Positions 23,085-33,784 are shown, counted from the stretch's first letter. The stretch: 64,000 nt of DNA from Tretioscincus oriximinensis (GCA_022410635.1 JAJVDF010000018.1:2871190-2935189); one strand, 5' to 3'. The notes: a model not told the origin generated them from the letters alone. A program made the numbers and translations.

Positions 23085-23246
23085 TAGGCTGACCAGATGA
23101 CCCCTTTGTGTGTGTGTGCGTGCGTGCGTGTGTGTGTGATTTTTGCTGGGGAATTTCTTTTTTAAAATTCCTCAGAAAAAACTGGGAAGCACCCCAAAAT
23201 CAGGTTTTCAAACCCNCCCCCCCAGAGGGTTCATCTTGTCATCCTA
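23085..23246. mobile_element. Family D palindromic MITE, copy D2
   Basis: It runs from 'taggctgaccagatgacccc' to 'ggttcatcttgtcatccta'. The left arm has been overwritten by a TG microsatellite (23,107-23,140), while the right arm keeps 'cctcagaaaaaactgggaag'. Confidence 0.75.
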
Positions 23247-23249
23247 CGT

Positions 23250-24112
23250 GTAAAATGAAACACTTCTTGAAATTAGCCGTATTATTCTAAGATAACTCAT
23301 TGATTATAAATCCATAGTTAGGATTCAAATTAACAATGGACCATTAGTCATTACCAACACATCATACTGAATGGAAAATGAGCTGATTATCTAAGCTCCA
23401 GATCTAAAAACAGATTCTCATTTCCAATGATGAAAAAAAATTCCACAGATAAAATTAATCATACATTTGTCAAATTAAAATCATACCAACATGTCTTGTG
23501 TTATTAGCAGACTTGCTGCGCCTAAAAGATCTTATCTTATATCTAGATTATGCAACTATTACTTTGAGATTTTTCCCCTCCTTCCTTAGCTAAATGACAG
23601 ACATCTAAACTCTTTCAAGATTTCTCACAGGAACCAACTGCAAATTCCAGTTTGAACACTAGTGTTCTAGTAATCTCTGAGAATGCCATTTTGGCAAAAC
23701 CAAACCACATACATAACTGTGGGATGAGACAGAAGTCCATTGAGACAAGATCTTAATTGTTCCTGGTGTAAAATTATTCTGTAAGCTTTTTTTTCGTTTT
23801 TAAAAATGCAGCCACAGTAAAATGAAGGTCCTGTGGGATACCTTAAGAGGTATTACAGGCATTATTCATGTCTCACTGGATAACCCCACAATTATAGAGA
23901 CCAGAAATGATACCATAGCTGGAACCTAGAAACTCAAACCAATTGCCCTTCTAGTTTTTTTTTTCCAATCAGGGCCTGTAGATTGGAAAATGGTTAGATA
24001 GGTAGACAGACTGGCAGACAATATGTTATATCCACATATAGTTCTTTTCATTCTTTTTCTAGTGCTGTCATTTCTTTATTTAGTTTTTTCTTCTGACTCT
24101 GTTGAAGTGACA
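23250..24112. other. No feature recognised
   Basis: I see nothing supportable. Confidence 0.4.
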
Positions 24113-24114
24113 TA

Positions 24115-24542
24115 CAGTGGTACCTCGGTTCCCGAACACAATTCGTTCCGGCAGGACGGTCGAGAACCAATTTGTTCGGGAACCGAAGCAAGGCGCGCCA
24201 GGCTGAAAAAACGCGCCTTGATGACCTCAGCAAGGCGCGCCTGGCCGAAAAAACGCGCTTTGATGACCTCAGCAAGGCGTGCCTGGCCGAAAAAACGCGC
24301 CTTGATGACCTCAGCAAGGCGCGCCTAGCCGAAAAAACGCGCTTTGATGACCTCAGCAAGGCGTGCCTGGCCGAAAAAACGCGCCTTGATGACCTCAGCA
24401 AGGCGCGCCGGGCCGAAAGAACGCCGGAGGAAGTTCGAGTTCCAAATCGGTGTTCGGATTCCAGGACAAAAGTTTCTGGAATCTGCCGGTCGAACACCGA
24501 TTTGGTCGACTTTCAAGGCGTTCGGGAACTGAGGTACCACTG
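24115..24542. mobile_element. Mariner/Tc1-like MITE carrying a minisatellite
   Basis: Inverted ends cagtggtacctcggttcccg and the reverse complement of the right end (gaactgaggtaccactg) are flanked by TA on both sides (24,113-24,114 and 24,543-24,544), the target duplication of Tc1/mariner elements. A second internal inverted repeat, 'aaatcggtgttcg' against 'cgaacaccgattt', sits near the right end (about 24,445-24,505). The middle is the tandem array at 24,188-24,430. There is no transposase. Confidence 0.88.
24188..24430. repeat. 42-bp GC-rich minisatellite with an 84-bp higher-order pattern
   Basis: Five complete 42-bp units begin at 24,188, 24,230, 24,272, 24,314 and 24,356, with a partial sixth from 24,398. 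Each has the form gcaaggcgygcc...cgcgcytt...gatgacctca. Units 2 and 4 (ggcgcgcc with cgcttt) alternate with units 3 and 5 (ggcgtgcc with cgcctt), giving an 84-bp dimer. Because 42 is a multiple of 3, long repetitive frames stay open on both strands (149 and 157 codons). I regard these as non-coding. Confidence 0.92.
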
Positions 24543-24574
24543 TATGTATGCACTTTTGCAAATCATGATAATTC

Positions 24575-24917
24575 AGGTTGCGTGCACACAGCTGTTTTCC
24601 ACCTCGTTCGGAGCACAATCAGGAAATCTCAGACACACATGCTAAGCACTTTTCAGTAGTCAACTCGCAATAAATGCCGTTTATTGCAGAATAAACTATT
24701 GCTCAGATATTCAGACATTGTTCCGGAGAATCCCCATACTCTCGCAAGTCTATGCGTGTGCACAAATCAGACGCAAAATGTTAAAACAAGCGAGAATGAA
24801 GNAGTTGTTTCTATTGGCGGTTGTGAGTAAAAAAATAAAAATTCTCGGACTGCATTGCGATGAGAACAATGTGTGATGTTACAGAGTTTGGGGGCACTGG
24901 TCGCTGAATATACACAT

Positions 24918-24948
<31 letters not shown>

Positions 24949-25062
24949 TNCTTATACCCCGCCCTATACCCGAAGGTCTCAGGTGTGCACGGACACACGA
25001 TTGCTATATTCCGAATTATAACTTTGTTGCGGTTTTTAAGTCATCGTGGGCACACAGCCTTA
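24575..25062 (-). mobile_element. Family A element, copy A2, reversed, with nested SINE tail
   Basis: The ends are 'ggttgcgtgcacacagctg' and 'catcgtgggcacacagcctt', inverted as in A1, A3 and A4. The interior has 'gccgtttattgcagaataaa', also present in A3 and A4. A SINE tail (24,918-24,984) interrupts it. Confidence 0.7.
24918..24984 (-). mobile_element. SINE/Bov-B-type 3' tail, reversed, nested in A2
   Basis: (ttta)n followed by 'cttataccccgccctatacc' and 'cgaaggtctcagg' is the reverse complement of the tail of the SINE at 13,681. Only the tail was inserted, so this is an extreme 5' truncation. Confidence 0.75.
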
Positions 25063-25064
25063 AA

Positions 25065-25530
25065 TTGGCTGACTATGTGCGTGAACCTGCATTATGTACA
25101 TGTGGACCCACAGATCAAATAAGTGTATTCACACTGCCTTGATCAATGTTCATGATGCTACTTTCATCGGACCTTTCTTTTCAGTACATACTAATGAGAA
25201 TTCTCTTCTGAAACATTTGGAAGCTCTTTATGCTTCATGTGGAAAGGGGGTAGAATTTAGGTTTCCTTGACCCTCTTAGACAAAACACTTATCTGAGTAT
25301 ACCAGGTCCTCCAGAGGATGTTCCACATTCTCCAGTACAGGATAGGGTGGGGAATGTTGTGTAATTTGAAACCTGTTGATGCATTGCCTCCTGCTAAGAT
25401 GGTGATACATGGCAACTACATCCAGACTTTTACTATATTGGGGGGAAATTATAACAAAACTGCTTCTCCCCGATTTTTTAATATAATGTATATATTATAT
25501 CACATCATTTGTGAGACTCTCGATGGCGAA
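25065..25530. other. No feature recognised
   Basis: I see nothing supportable. Confidence 0.4.
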
Positions 25531-25852
25531 TGAACACTTAAGACAAGTGATTTCAAGCTCTGAAAGTTGTTTATTGCAGCTATTGAGAGACTCTGAGTTA
25601 GGTCTGCAGTGACTGCCTGCTGCCAGAGCAGCTATATTTATACAGTTTTCTAGACCAGTGCATTCCTATTTTCCCGCTCAAATTGCTGTTCAGAGATTGG
25701 TCATATTTAAACATAAGAGATTTCCCTCCAAAACTCATTTGAACATAAGGGGTTTCCCTCCAAAATGCACAGCCAGTTTCATCTGTACAAAAGATATAAT
25801 TCTATATACAAATATATACGTTATATATCTATGACATCATTCTTACACTATG
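25531..25852 (-). mobile_element. Probable solo LTR, reversed
   Basis: On the minus strand the order is: TG start at 25,852 ('tgtaagaatgatgtcat'), CCAAT near 25,697, TATA ('gtataaatatagc') near 25,637, AATAAA near 25,571 and a CA end at 25,531. This is the layout of a retroviral or gypsy LTR. No flanking duplication is evident and no internal coding region lies on either side. Confidence 0.5.
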
Positions 25853-25859
25853 GTTTGAG

Positions 25860-27240
25860 TGCCACCAAATCTTATGACAATCAGGTCATAGTCTCAAAAT
25901 AATACCATTTAAAAAGATCTCATTTGGACACAGACATATCTGAATGCTCGGGAAATATCCAGNGACCAGTGATTCTGCTGAGGTTCTTGTGAAGATACAG
26001 TTCCCATCCCTACAATTGGCTCAAGATGGTGAACAATCCAAGCTGCATCTTGATTTTTTTGAGGAGCCCTATGTAATGAAATAGACCAGAAGTTGGTTTA
26101 AGTGCAGATAATATGTAATTTTCCATGAAGGTGACACAGCACATACGAGTTAACATAATTTTGCTTAGAGTGTGGCAACAAAGGCTATAAAAAAGGCTTA
26201 TTTTCCAGCTCCCATTGTATCCTCAAATAGCTGTCCAGCAGAGATGTTCAGACTGGTTATTGTTACAGGTTATACGATAACAGGGATTGTTATCATCTGC
26301 TTCTGGAAATCCAGTTTTAAAAGTGTTTTGAAGATAGTGAAAGAGTTGAGACTGCTATTGGAGGCCTTCCTTGGATATTCCACACACAACATTCTTGATG
26401 ATTCAAAATGTTGTTTAAAGAGAGGCTTCCAGTGAGAGCCATGTTCTTTTATTACACTTACGGCCTAGGTCTCCAGGCTGTCTATGCTGAAACAAAATCT
26501 CACTNAACTAGGAATCCAATGAAGTCCCATCAGTTGAAATGGGCTTAGATCTATCTGAAACTAGACAGATCTCATGTTTCTACCTCATCTTTAAAACAAA
26601 ACCCACTACATGGAATGGTAGGGTTTGCCTAATTTACTACCCTAGATCCAGATTTGTGCAGTTATTTAGAAAGAGCAAGGACAATGCAAAGAGTCATATG
26701 GATTAGTCATGGGCAGGGCTACTGACAGATGTTTACAACTGTGCATAATGCATACTATGTCTGGATCTTAAAAATCCAGCCAAAGCAAATGAAGAATGTA
26801 CTCAGGAATGTGATCCTAAATCTGCTGTAATTCTGTAATGAATTGCTGCTGCAGACTTCTTGACTTGGCTTTATTTTGCCTGAAGCAAAATGGATATTTT
26901 ATGTCCACCACAGGTCAGTATTCATATCCTAATTTAGTTACTGGTATGCAATGAATATGAAGGTAAAAGGAATAATGTTTGTAAACTCTGGAAGAAAACC
27001 AGGATATAAATGCACTAAATAAATAATTTCTGTGCTTTTTTTCTCTGTAGGGATACCATGTGTGATAGTTTTTTCTGCTTTCCTTAGTGGAGGGCAAAAT
27101 GTCTGGCTGTGTTAATGTGTAGTGTATTCTGCAAAAGATCAGTGGAGCACATGCTTTGTATGTGGAAAGCTGAGCAACTAGGATGTAAGGCCACAAATGG
27201 TCTCTNTTCCAGAGGTCCCTATACCTTCCTTGATCTACCA
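25860..27240. other. No feature recognised
   Basis: I see nothing supportable. The frame at 26,172-26,435 has no family resemblance that I can name. Confidence 0.4.
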
Positions 27241-27245
27241 TGGGC

Positions 27246-27357
27246 AACAGGATATAAGCTAGACTGGGCTAGGTTGGTTTCTGGGTCCTTGCAAATCTCA
27301 GCTCAGACTTGCAAGTACCCAGGCACCAACCTAGCCCAGTTTAGGTCCTATCCTGTT
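27246..27357. mobile_element. 112-bp palindromic hairpin element
   Basis: The arm from aacaggatat through gactgggctaggttggt and ctgggtccttgcaa is mirrored by ttgcaagtacccag, accaacctagcccag and atcctgtt. The stem is about 45 bp with a loop of roughly 20 bases. No coding content. It is probably a minimal MITE. Confidence 0.8.
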
Positions 27358-27660
27358 TCTTGCGGATACTTCTCTAGGATCCAGTTGGCTAGTTCTAGTT
27401 TGGTATCCATCTAAAACCCTGGATGGCAATAGAAAAAGATGAATTTTCAACAGGTAGATATTCTAATGGCTGCTATATTTCGGGGGAGGGGGGAATAACT
27501 TTTTCATACCCATTAAAGGTCCAAAGCTCTATCCTGGATTTTAGGTGGGAAATCTCTTCTAGTTTAACCCTAAACCTATTCCCCTTAACTGGTCCTGTGC
27601 TTTTTATCCACTGGGCCTTATTCTGAATTATATCCCAGAATATCAACATGTCATCTACAC

Positions 27661-27867
27661 TAGGCTGACCAGATTACACCTTTTGGGAGGGGGGTTGAAA
27701 ACCTGTTTTTGGGGTGCCTCCTGGTTTTTTCTGAGAAAAAAAATTAAAAAAACAAAACGTTTTTTGAAAAGAATTTTTTTTTGAAATTTTTTTCCTCAGA
27801 AAAAACTGGGAGGCACCCCAAAAACGGGTTTTCACCCCCCCCAAAAAAGGGGTCATCTGGTCAGCCT
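27661..27867. mobile_element. Family D palindromic MITE, copy D3, with 8-bp flanking repeat
   Basis: It runs from 'taggctgaccagattacacc' to 'gtcatctggtcagcct'. Exact atctacac copies sit on both sides (27,653-27,660 and 27,868-27,875), which would fit hAT-type insertion, although the other D copies do not show a clear 8-bp duplication. The central arms pair over 'cctcagaaaaaactgggagg'. Confidence 0.8.
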
Positions 27868-27869
27868 AT

Positions 27870-28780
27870 CTACACACAAGTATAAATTACAACAGATGCT
27901 GTTTAGGACTTCCCATAGTTTTCAACAGAATACAAATGGGATATAATCCAGAATAAGGCCGGGTGCAGAAACGGCTTTTTTCATAATCACCTGACCGAAT
28001 CCAAATGTACAGGGTGGTAATAAAACATTTATGACCATAGCTCCTTGAATATACACCTTTAATTTCAGGTGTTTCTTATGTATTGGCAAATCATTTTCGT
28101 GTGTTTGCCAACGAGCTGAATAGATGTATTTATGTAGGCACCAGAACCCATGCTTAACTTTGCCTTTGTTGTGTTCAGCTTTAGAATTTCTAAAAGTGAA
28201 CAAATGGTTCCATTACTAATTATTTAACAAAGTGACTTTCTTTTCAGTTATTTGCAGTACTGAATGGATATTGGGTCACAGTTATGAGTTGACTACTCAG
28301 TTTATCATCTTAAAGGCCATTTAAGAGTAGGATTTTAGGTGAAAACCCAGGAAAACCTTTTAAAAAGGTTAACATGCAGCTCTTTTATCTGTTTGGAATA
28401 GTATTTCATCCTTTTTGCTAGATTAATTTTGTTCCCTTGTCAGTAGAATGATACAGGGCAAATAGTGACATGTGGGGCACACCTCCCAAATGTAAAGCAC
28501 AAAGGAGAAAGTTTCCTCTCCAGGAACTCAGGCAGAAAATAGTTGAATAACTGGGTGTTATCACATCCTGCAGCTGGACACTAGTGAACTGATAAGGACA
28601 AAGGCATCTGGAGGCATAGAGTTGAAATTGTGTGNAAAAAAACTCTTCCTTCACAGTTCATGCTTCTAAGATAAAAAAACACCCTGTTAATTGGGACTGG
28701 AAGGAAATATCATTCGTCTTCCATTCTCAAGGGTTAATTGATGGAGCAACTTCCAGTGCTATCTGTTTCTTCTTTCTTTC
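27870..28780. other. No feature recognised
   Basis: A 'ggccgggtgcagaaacgg' word near 27,957 hints at the edge of a MITE. Nothing else is supportable. Confidence 0.35.
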
Positions 28781-28781
28781 A

Positions 28782-28971
28782 ATTTCAGAGAAATAGCCGT
28801 GCTAGTCTAGCAGAAAGTCCAGCAAAGGAGCTAGCAGCACTTTGAGACTAACTAGAGAAAAGTGGTTGGCATAAGCTTTCGTAGACAGGTCTACTTCTTC
28901 AGACCTGTCTACGAAAGCTTATGCCAACCGCTTTTCTCTAGTTAGTCTCAAAGTGCTGCTAGCTCCTTTGC
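28782..28971 (+). mobile_element. Fold-back retroposon, family F, copy F2 (best hairpin)
   Basis: The unique head is 'tttcagagaaatagccgtgc' plus 'tagtctagcagaaagtcc'. The first arm then runs from 'agcaaaggagctagcagcac' to 'ggcataagctttcgtagaca', followed by a short loop around 'ggtctacttcttcagacc' and a return arm that is its reverse complement, with one mismatch seen by eye. The 12-bp copies of ttctttctttca (28,770-28,781 and 28,972-28,983) are target-site duplications. There is no coding capacity and no clear pol III box. Confidence 0.88.
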
Positions 28972-29042
28972 TTCTTTCTTTCAGTAATAGATCTAAAATG
29001 ATCAGGGCTCCTGCCTGAACAGGATTGCAGTTCTCTTTACGT

Positions 29043-29209
29043 GTCCCCACTGAGCCTTATTCTGGGTTATATCTCAGTATAGAGCTTGGTCATTCACATG
29101 CCAATGTAGGGTGTGGCAGGCCCCATTCGGGGCCTGCTATAGCCTACACTGGCATGTAGATGGCACACTCTATTCTGAGATATAGCCAAGAAGAAGCCTC
29201 AGTGGGGAC
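29043..29209. mobile_element. Family C palindromic element, complete copy
   Basis: It starts 'gtccccactgagccttattc' and ends 'gcctcagtggggac'. The arms pair through 'atatctcag' against 'ctgagatat' and 'catgccaatgtagg' against 'cctacactggcatg', with the apex at 'ggccccattcggggcc'. It is 167 bp with no coding content. Other copies are at 293, 60,917 and 62,597. Confidence 0.82.
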
Positions 29210-29390
29210 AGGGTGGCATAGAATGTTGGGGCTGGAATGCTTGCTGGAAGTTAGAAATACCGTGGAGGCTGCAGGCTGAGACTAACAAGATACCATAAGC
29301 AGTTGACACCCCGAGAGAAAGAATTTTAGGTCACAATCTCCGTTGATGCTTTGTTGCTTTGGTAATGTACAAGCTTGAGTGCTGTCCTGA

Positions 29391-29480
29391 CATGTACTTT
29401 TAATTCATCTTCAGTACTAAGAATTGGATTAAACCAGTCGTCCCCCCGCTGGTTTAGTCCAGTTCTTCAGGTTAAGTAAG
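29391..29480. mobile_element. Family G hairpin element, copy G2
   Basis: The arms include 'gaattggattaaaccag' against 'ctggtttagtccagttc', around a 'tcgtccccccg' loop. The outer parts are diverged. Confidence 0.6.
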
Positions 29481-29639
29481 TTTGTTGAAGCTTTACTCTG
29501 TCTTCATATGAAAATTAAAAAAGCTTTTTTCCTTTGTTTTAAAATAAGGTTTCTTTGTTGCTTTGATCATTTAGAAAATAGATGGCTTTTCCTTATGAGG
29601 AAAACAGAAAAAAACATAAAATCTGGCAGGGAAAATCAT

Positions 29640-29640
<1 letters not shown>

Positions 29641-29699
<59 letters not shown>

Positions 29700-29764
29700 C
29701 TACTACCACCACTACCACCACTACTACCACCACTACTACCACTACCACTACCACCACTACCACC

Positions 29765-29851
<87 letters not shown>
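29641..29851. repeat. Compound trinucleotide microsatellite (211 bp)
   Basis: Uninterrupted triplets run in the order (TAG)10, (CAG)9, an interrupted (YAC) block, pure (TAC) and then (TAA) to 29,851. Phase is kept throughout, so homopolymer-rich frames (Ser/Thr/Asn, or Val/Leu on the other strand) stay open. These frames are artefacts of the repeat. Confidence 0.97.
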
Positions 29852-29860
29852 TCCAATGAG

Positions 29861-29975
29861 TTCAGAGAAATAGACGCATCTAGTTTTTCAAAGGCCCCTG
29901 AGATGTGTCTATAAAATATCATATCATCTACTTTTCTCCTGTTAGTCTTCAACTAGCCCCTTGCTAGACTTCTAA
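29861..29975 (+). mobile_element. Fold-back retroposon, family F, copy F11 (degenerate)
   Basis: The head 'ttcagagaaatagacgcatc' starts 10 bases after the microsatellite. The return arm is recognisable as 'cttttctcctgttagtcttc' followed by 'actagccccttgct'. The first arm is partly lost. Confidence 0.6.
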
Positions 29976-30282
29976 TAAATTAGTAAAACATATTAGTTTT
30001 CCCAAGATGTTCCAATTACCTCAACATGACATACACTTTATTAGCAAAATGAAACTATGTAAAGTAAGACCAATTTATGCATTCATACATCATGCTAAAT
30101 GCTGTATATCCAAAGTATGATCAGTATTAAATATCATCTGGCCTATAGATGCTTTGGATTCTGTATTGTCTCTGTTGTATTTAATTTCCTATAATGTATG
30201 AAACAGTGAACTGAACAAAGGTAATGATATAATGCAACCTATTGTTGAAAATTTCACAAGTTATTATGCATTTGCTGCACAT

Positions 30283-31148
30283 AGGCTGCGTGCACATGAG
30301 CTAAAAAGTGCTACAAAGCTATATTCCAGAATATAGCAATGGCATATCTGTGCATATCATGAAGCTATATTCTGGAATATAACAATGGGATATCTGTGCA
30401 CACTGTATACTTTATTCTCGTGATATACAGCTGGCTCTGCCACATTGCTTCGGATGTGCCCTCCTTCCAGCCAGCCCTCCGCCGGCTTTTGGGGGCTGCT
30501 GCCTGGAGACCGGTTCAGTGAAGCGATGAGCAGGACATTGTTGCTGTCAAATAGTACGGCTGAGGTGAGGAGGAGGTGGGGAGGTTGACAGGACATCTGA
30601 ATGCTGCTTGTTGTTTCACCAAGCTAATCTCCAGGCAGCAGCCCCTGAAAGCAGGCGGAGGGCTGGCTGGAAGAAGGGCACAGCCNAAGCAACACCAGCT
30701 GCATGTCACGAGAAGCCTTTTCCTAAGCCCAGCCAGCCCTCTGCCTGCTTTCGGGGGCTGCAATGACATCCTGCTTCTTGCTTCGCCATGCCGATATCTA
30801 GGTAGCAGCTCCCGAAAGCAGGTGGAGGACTGGCTGGGCTTAGGAAAAGGCAGTCAGGTTCCCCCACCGAAGCAAGGAGGCGGCATTTCTCTGTCATCTC
30901 TTACCTCCTGACTCTTGCACCTGATGTGCACATGGGATAGTANGGGGACTGGTTACGAGATGATGGAGGTTGGCTGTGAGATGTCGGAGGTTCTCAGCAA
31001 CGATACCTGATTATCCCAGCAATAGTTTATTCCGGGATAAATGGCGTTTATTGCAGGGCAACTGCTGAAAGACGCTTAACACATGTGCCAGGACCTCCCT
31101 CATCTTGCACTGACTGAGGAAGAAAATAGCTGTGTGCACGCACCCTTA
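30283..31148 (+). mobile_element. Family A element, copy A3, longest (866 bp), with nested hairpins
   Basis: Ends 'aggctgcgtgcacatgagct' and 'tgtgtgcacgcacccttag' are inverted repeats. Subterminal 'gctatattc.ggaatata' palindromes repeat at 30,314-30,382. Two GC-rich hairpins lie inside. One pairs about 30,445-30,520 with 30,615-30,690 (core 'gcagcccctgaaagcaggcg'). The other pairs about 30,715-30,755 with 30,800-30,860 (core 'agccagccctctgcctgctt'). No transposase is encoded. Confidence 0.72.
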
Positions 31149-31149
31149 G

Positions 31150-32334
31150 TTTACGGTTCAAGAGTATTTCTTTTTCTCTTGTAAATTTATAACATACCTT
31201 GTAAAAAGCAGAACATGGAATGAATAGCTTGGTATGGCAGACCACATAAATATGTGCACAAAACCTCCCAAAATAGCACATTTCTTGATAAGCACCATTT
31301 CTCATCTGGAATTACCCTTGGTTGTATTTGCACAGGGCTGCTGGCTCATGTCAGCAGCTCCTGAGGAATGTAACATCCACATTGCAGGCCAGACTACCAG
31401 GAGACACAACCTCCTTGTAGGACACCATTTCTGCATTGACATGGCATTGAAGCAGGCTGTGATGCAAAAAGTAGCCTATTGCCTACTTTAATGGGAAATC
31501 ATTTGTAATTTGTTGTAAAGCATTTGCTGCTGACAAACCAGCCCAGTGTTCAAGAACAAAAAACAGAATTCCAAACAGAAAAATTGGAGAACTATTATAA
31601 GCAATCCCTTTGCAACTCAGCCAGTAAATATCATAGACTTTTAACTTTTTGTCTCAAATGTCATTGTAAAATCATGGATTGTCTGTAAAATCTGTGACAT
31701 ATGGCAACCCCAACGGCAAGAATCACTTAAAATGGATGCTCAGACACAAGGGGTCTGATAGCATTTCACTGATTTCCTGGAAGCAATAGTAGAATTATGC
31801 TGCTTGTGAGCCCCCAAATAAAAGGACCTTTTAAAGACACATATTTTCATTTCTAGTCTCTGACACTGGGCTGAAATTTGTGTTCTCTAATGCTGACGTC
31901 CCTTGGTAAAGTTCTCCAATATTAGGCTACATTGCCTGATCCAACTCAAAATTGGATCTGCACAGTGCAGGATAAAGTGCAGATCTTACTTGTACATCCA
32001 GTTTATTGTCCTCATTTTAGTTTAGGAGCATAGAATTGAAGGATGGAATTTGCAAAAACAGCAATGAAGTAACACAACCCATGTCTAGTTTCTCAAGCTC
32101 AACCTTTACTACTGCTAATGGATGGACAGGCATTCTAGGAAGCATGAAGGCTGGGAGAGAATGTTGTCTATTTTCAGCTATATTTAGGGCCTGCCCTATA
32201 TCCCATTTCTCATCCTTATGTGTAAATGGGGGTGGATTAAAATCTAATGTTGAGCCAAACCAAAGGCATGAAAAGGCTTAGGGTCAGTTAAGGCAAGAGA
32301 GAGAGAGGTGTAGGCAAAGGGAAATGTCAGGGTT
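31150..32334. other. No feature recognised
   Basis: I see nothing supportable. Confidence 0.4.
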
Positions 32335-33345
32335 TTCTTTTTTTCTTTTCAAAACACTTTATTTAGTTTCTATTCAATACATTAATATAAAACCACTATT
32401 CTATCTTTGTTTGCAATGTTTGGAAGATCCCCCACTTTTTCAAATCTCCACCCGCTCCCGTATATACATGTTAATTCAATATTCACTAGAGATTCGACAT
32501 CTGAAATACTATATTCAGTCTTAATTTCATTACTTATATTTGCTCTCAAGTAATTTTTTACTTTTTCAAAGAAATAGCCGTGTTAGTCTAGTAGAAAGTC
32601 CAGCAAAGGAGCTAGTAGCACTTTCAGAAGAAGTAGAAGTGTCTACGAAAGCTTATGCCACCCACTTTTCTCAAGTTAGTCTCAAAGTGCTGCTAGCTCC
32701 TTTGCAGTAATTTTTACTGTTAACCATTTTTGTTTGCAATGTCTCTTTTTGGTATATTTTCTGAATTATTAATTCTACAGTTGAGAATTTCAATAGCAAT
32801 CATATTAATCATATATTCATACTTTTGGCATTGTCCATTTCATACTGTCTTTCCACCCACTCACCAGAACAGCTTGAGCACAAGTTATTATTTTATCTTT
32901 CATACCCCTTACATTCACAAGCAAAGGTTCTATTGATGATCTCCCTTTCTCCCAAAATTATTTTACCTTTCCATATTCCCAAATCATAAGTATAAATTTG
33001 CCTCAAATATTTTGAATATTTTGGAAGAAATGGGACAGTTGAGCCGGTGTTCTATACCAATCTTAAAGTATCTAACTTCTTTTCTTTCGTGCTATTGTTC
33101 TTGGTCTCCTGTATTCTTTATTTCCTTCCCAATATCTTGTGATATTTATATTCATGCTCCACTTTCCACATAGTTCCTCCTTTATCTCGTTTAACTGAGC
33201 CCTCTAGTATACAATTTTTTTCCTGCTATCCCCCTTTGTTTTGCAATTACAGTATTATCCTAATTGTCTTTTCTATTTCTCTTTCCTCTCGTCCTATTAT
33301 TATCAATATATGATTTTATTCCCATGGCCTCGAGTCATCTTCTAG
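32335..33345 (-). other. T-rich block, possibly reversed LINE 3' region, with nested F3
   Basis: It starts with a T-run and continues as pyrimidine-rich plus-strand DNA. This resembles the region at 51,462 that I assign to a reversed L1 3' UTR. No coding motif confirms a family. Copy F3 interrupts it. Confidence 0.3.
32563..32705 (+). mobile_element. Fold-back retroposon, family F, copy F3
   Basis: The head 'tttttcaaagaaatagccgt' is followed by a shortened first arm and a full return arm ending gctgctagctcctttgc. The flanks agtaattttttact (32,549-32,562) and agtaatttttact (32,706-32,718) are a target duplication differing by one T. The missing stretch in the first arm looks like a deletion. 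Confidence 0.85.
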
Positions 33346-33784
33346 CTGCTATCCATGTTAAACGGACATGTTAGTTACAGCAAAAGAGATGATCCAACTC
33401 TAGTGCAATTTACAAGTTAGGATGCCACAATTCATTGTTTTTCTAAGCCACATTCTGAATTCATTTTGTAACAGTTCACTCTGGGTAAGATAGGATGTTT
33501 TGCTCTCTTGTCATTGCAGCAATGAGGAAAAGCATAGTGTGCACAATAAACATTGTACATTTAATTTGCCATCTACTGAACACAGTTGTGTGTGGTACAC
33601 AAATTAGTTGTCCAAGTATGATTCTGAACAGTTTGAAAGCAATCCTTTTCAAGAGCAAAAACTCAATGCAACATGAAATCGATCTAAATCCACTTCACTG
33701 TTTTCCTTACTTCACAACTTCATTTTAGTGGCCTGACAGGGCAGGGAAGAAGTAGAAGCCACAATAAGGACGTGCCAAGAGAGT

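Noticed and set aside
24023..24645. Frames of 100-157 codons on both strands near 24.2 kb
   Set aside because: They are produced by a 42-bp tandem repeat whose length is a multiple of three; the repetitive peptides have no independent support.
29641..29851. Short regularly spaced repeats considered as a CRISPR array
   Set aside because: The unit is three bases with no spacers, and the DNA is vertebrate.
29508..29952. Frames rich in Ser/Thr/Asn or Val/Leu
   Set aside because: These are translations of a trinucleotide microsatellite.
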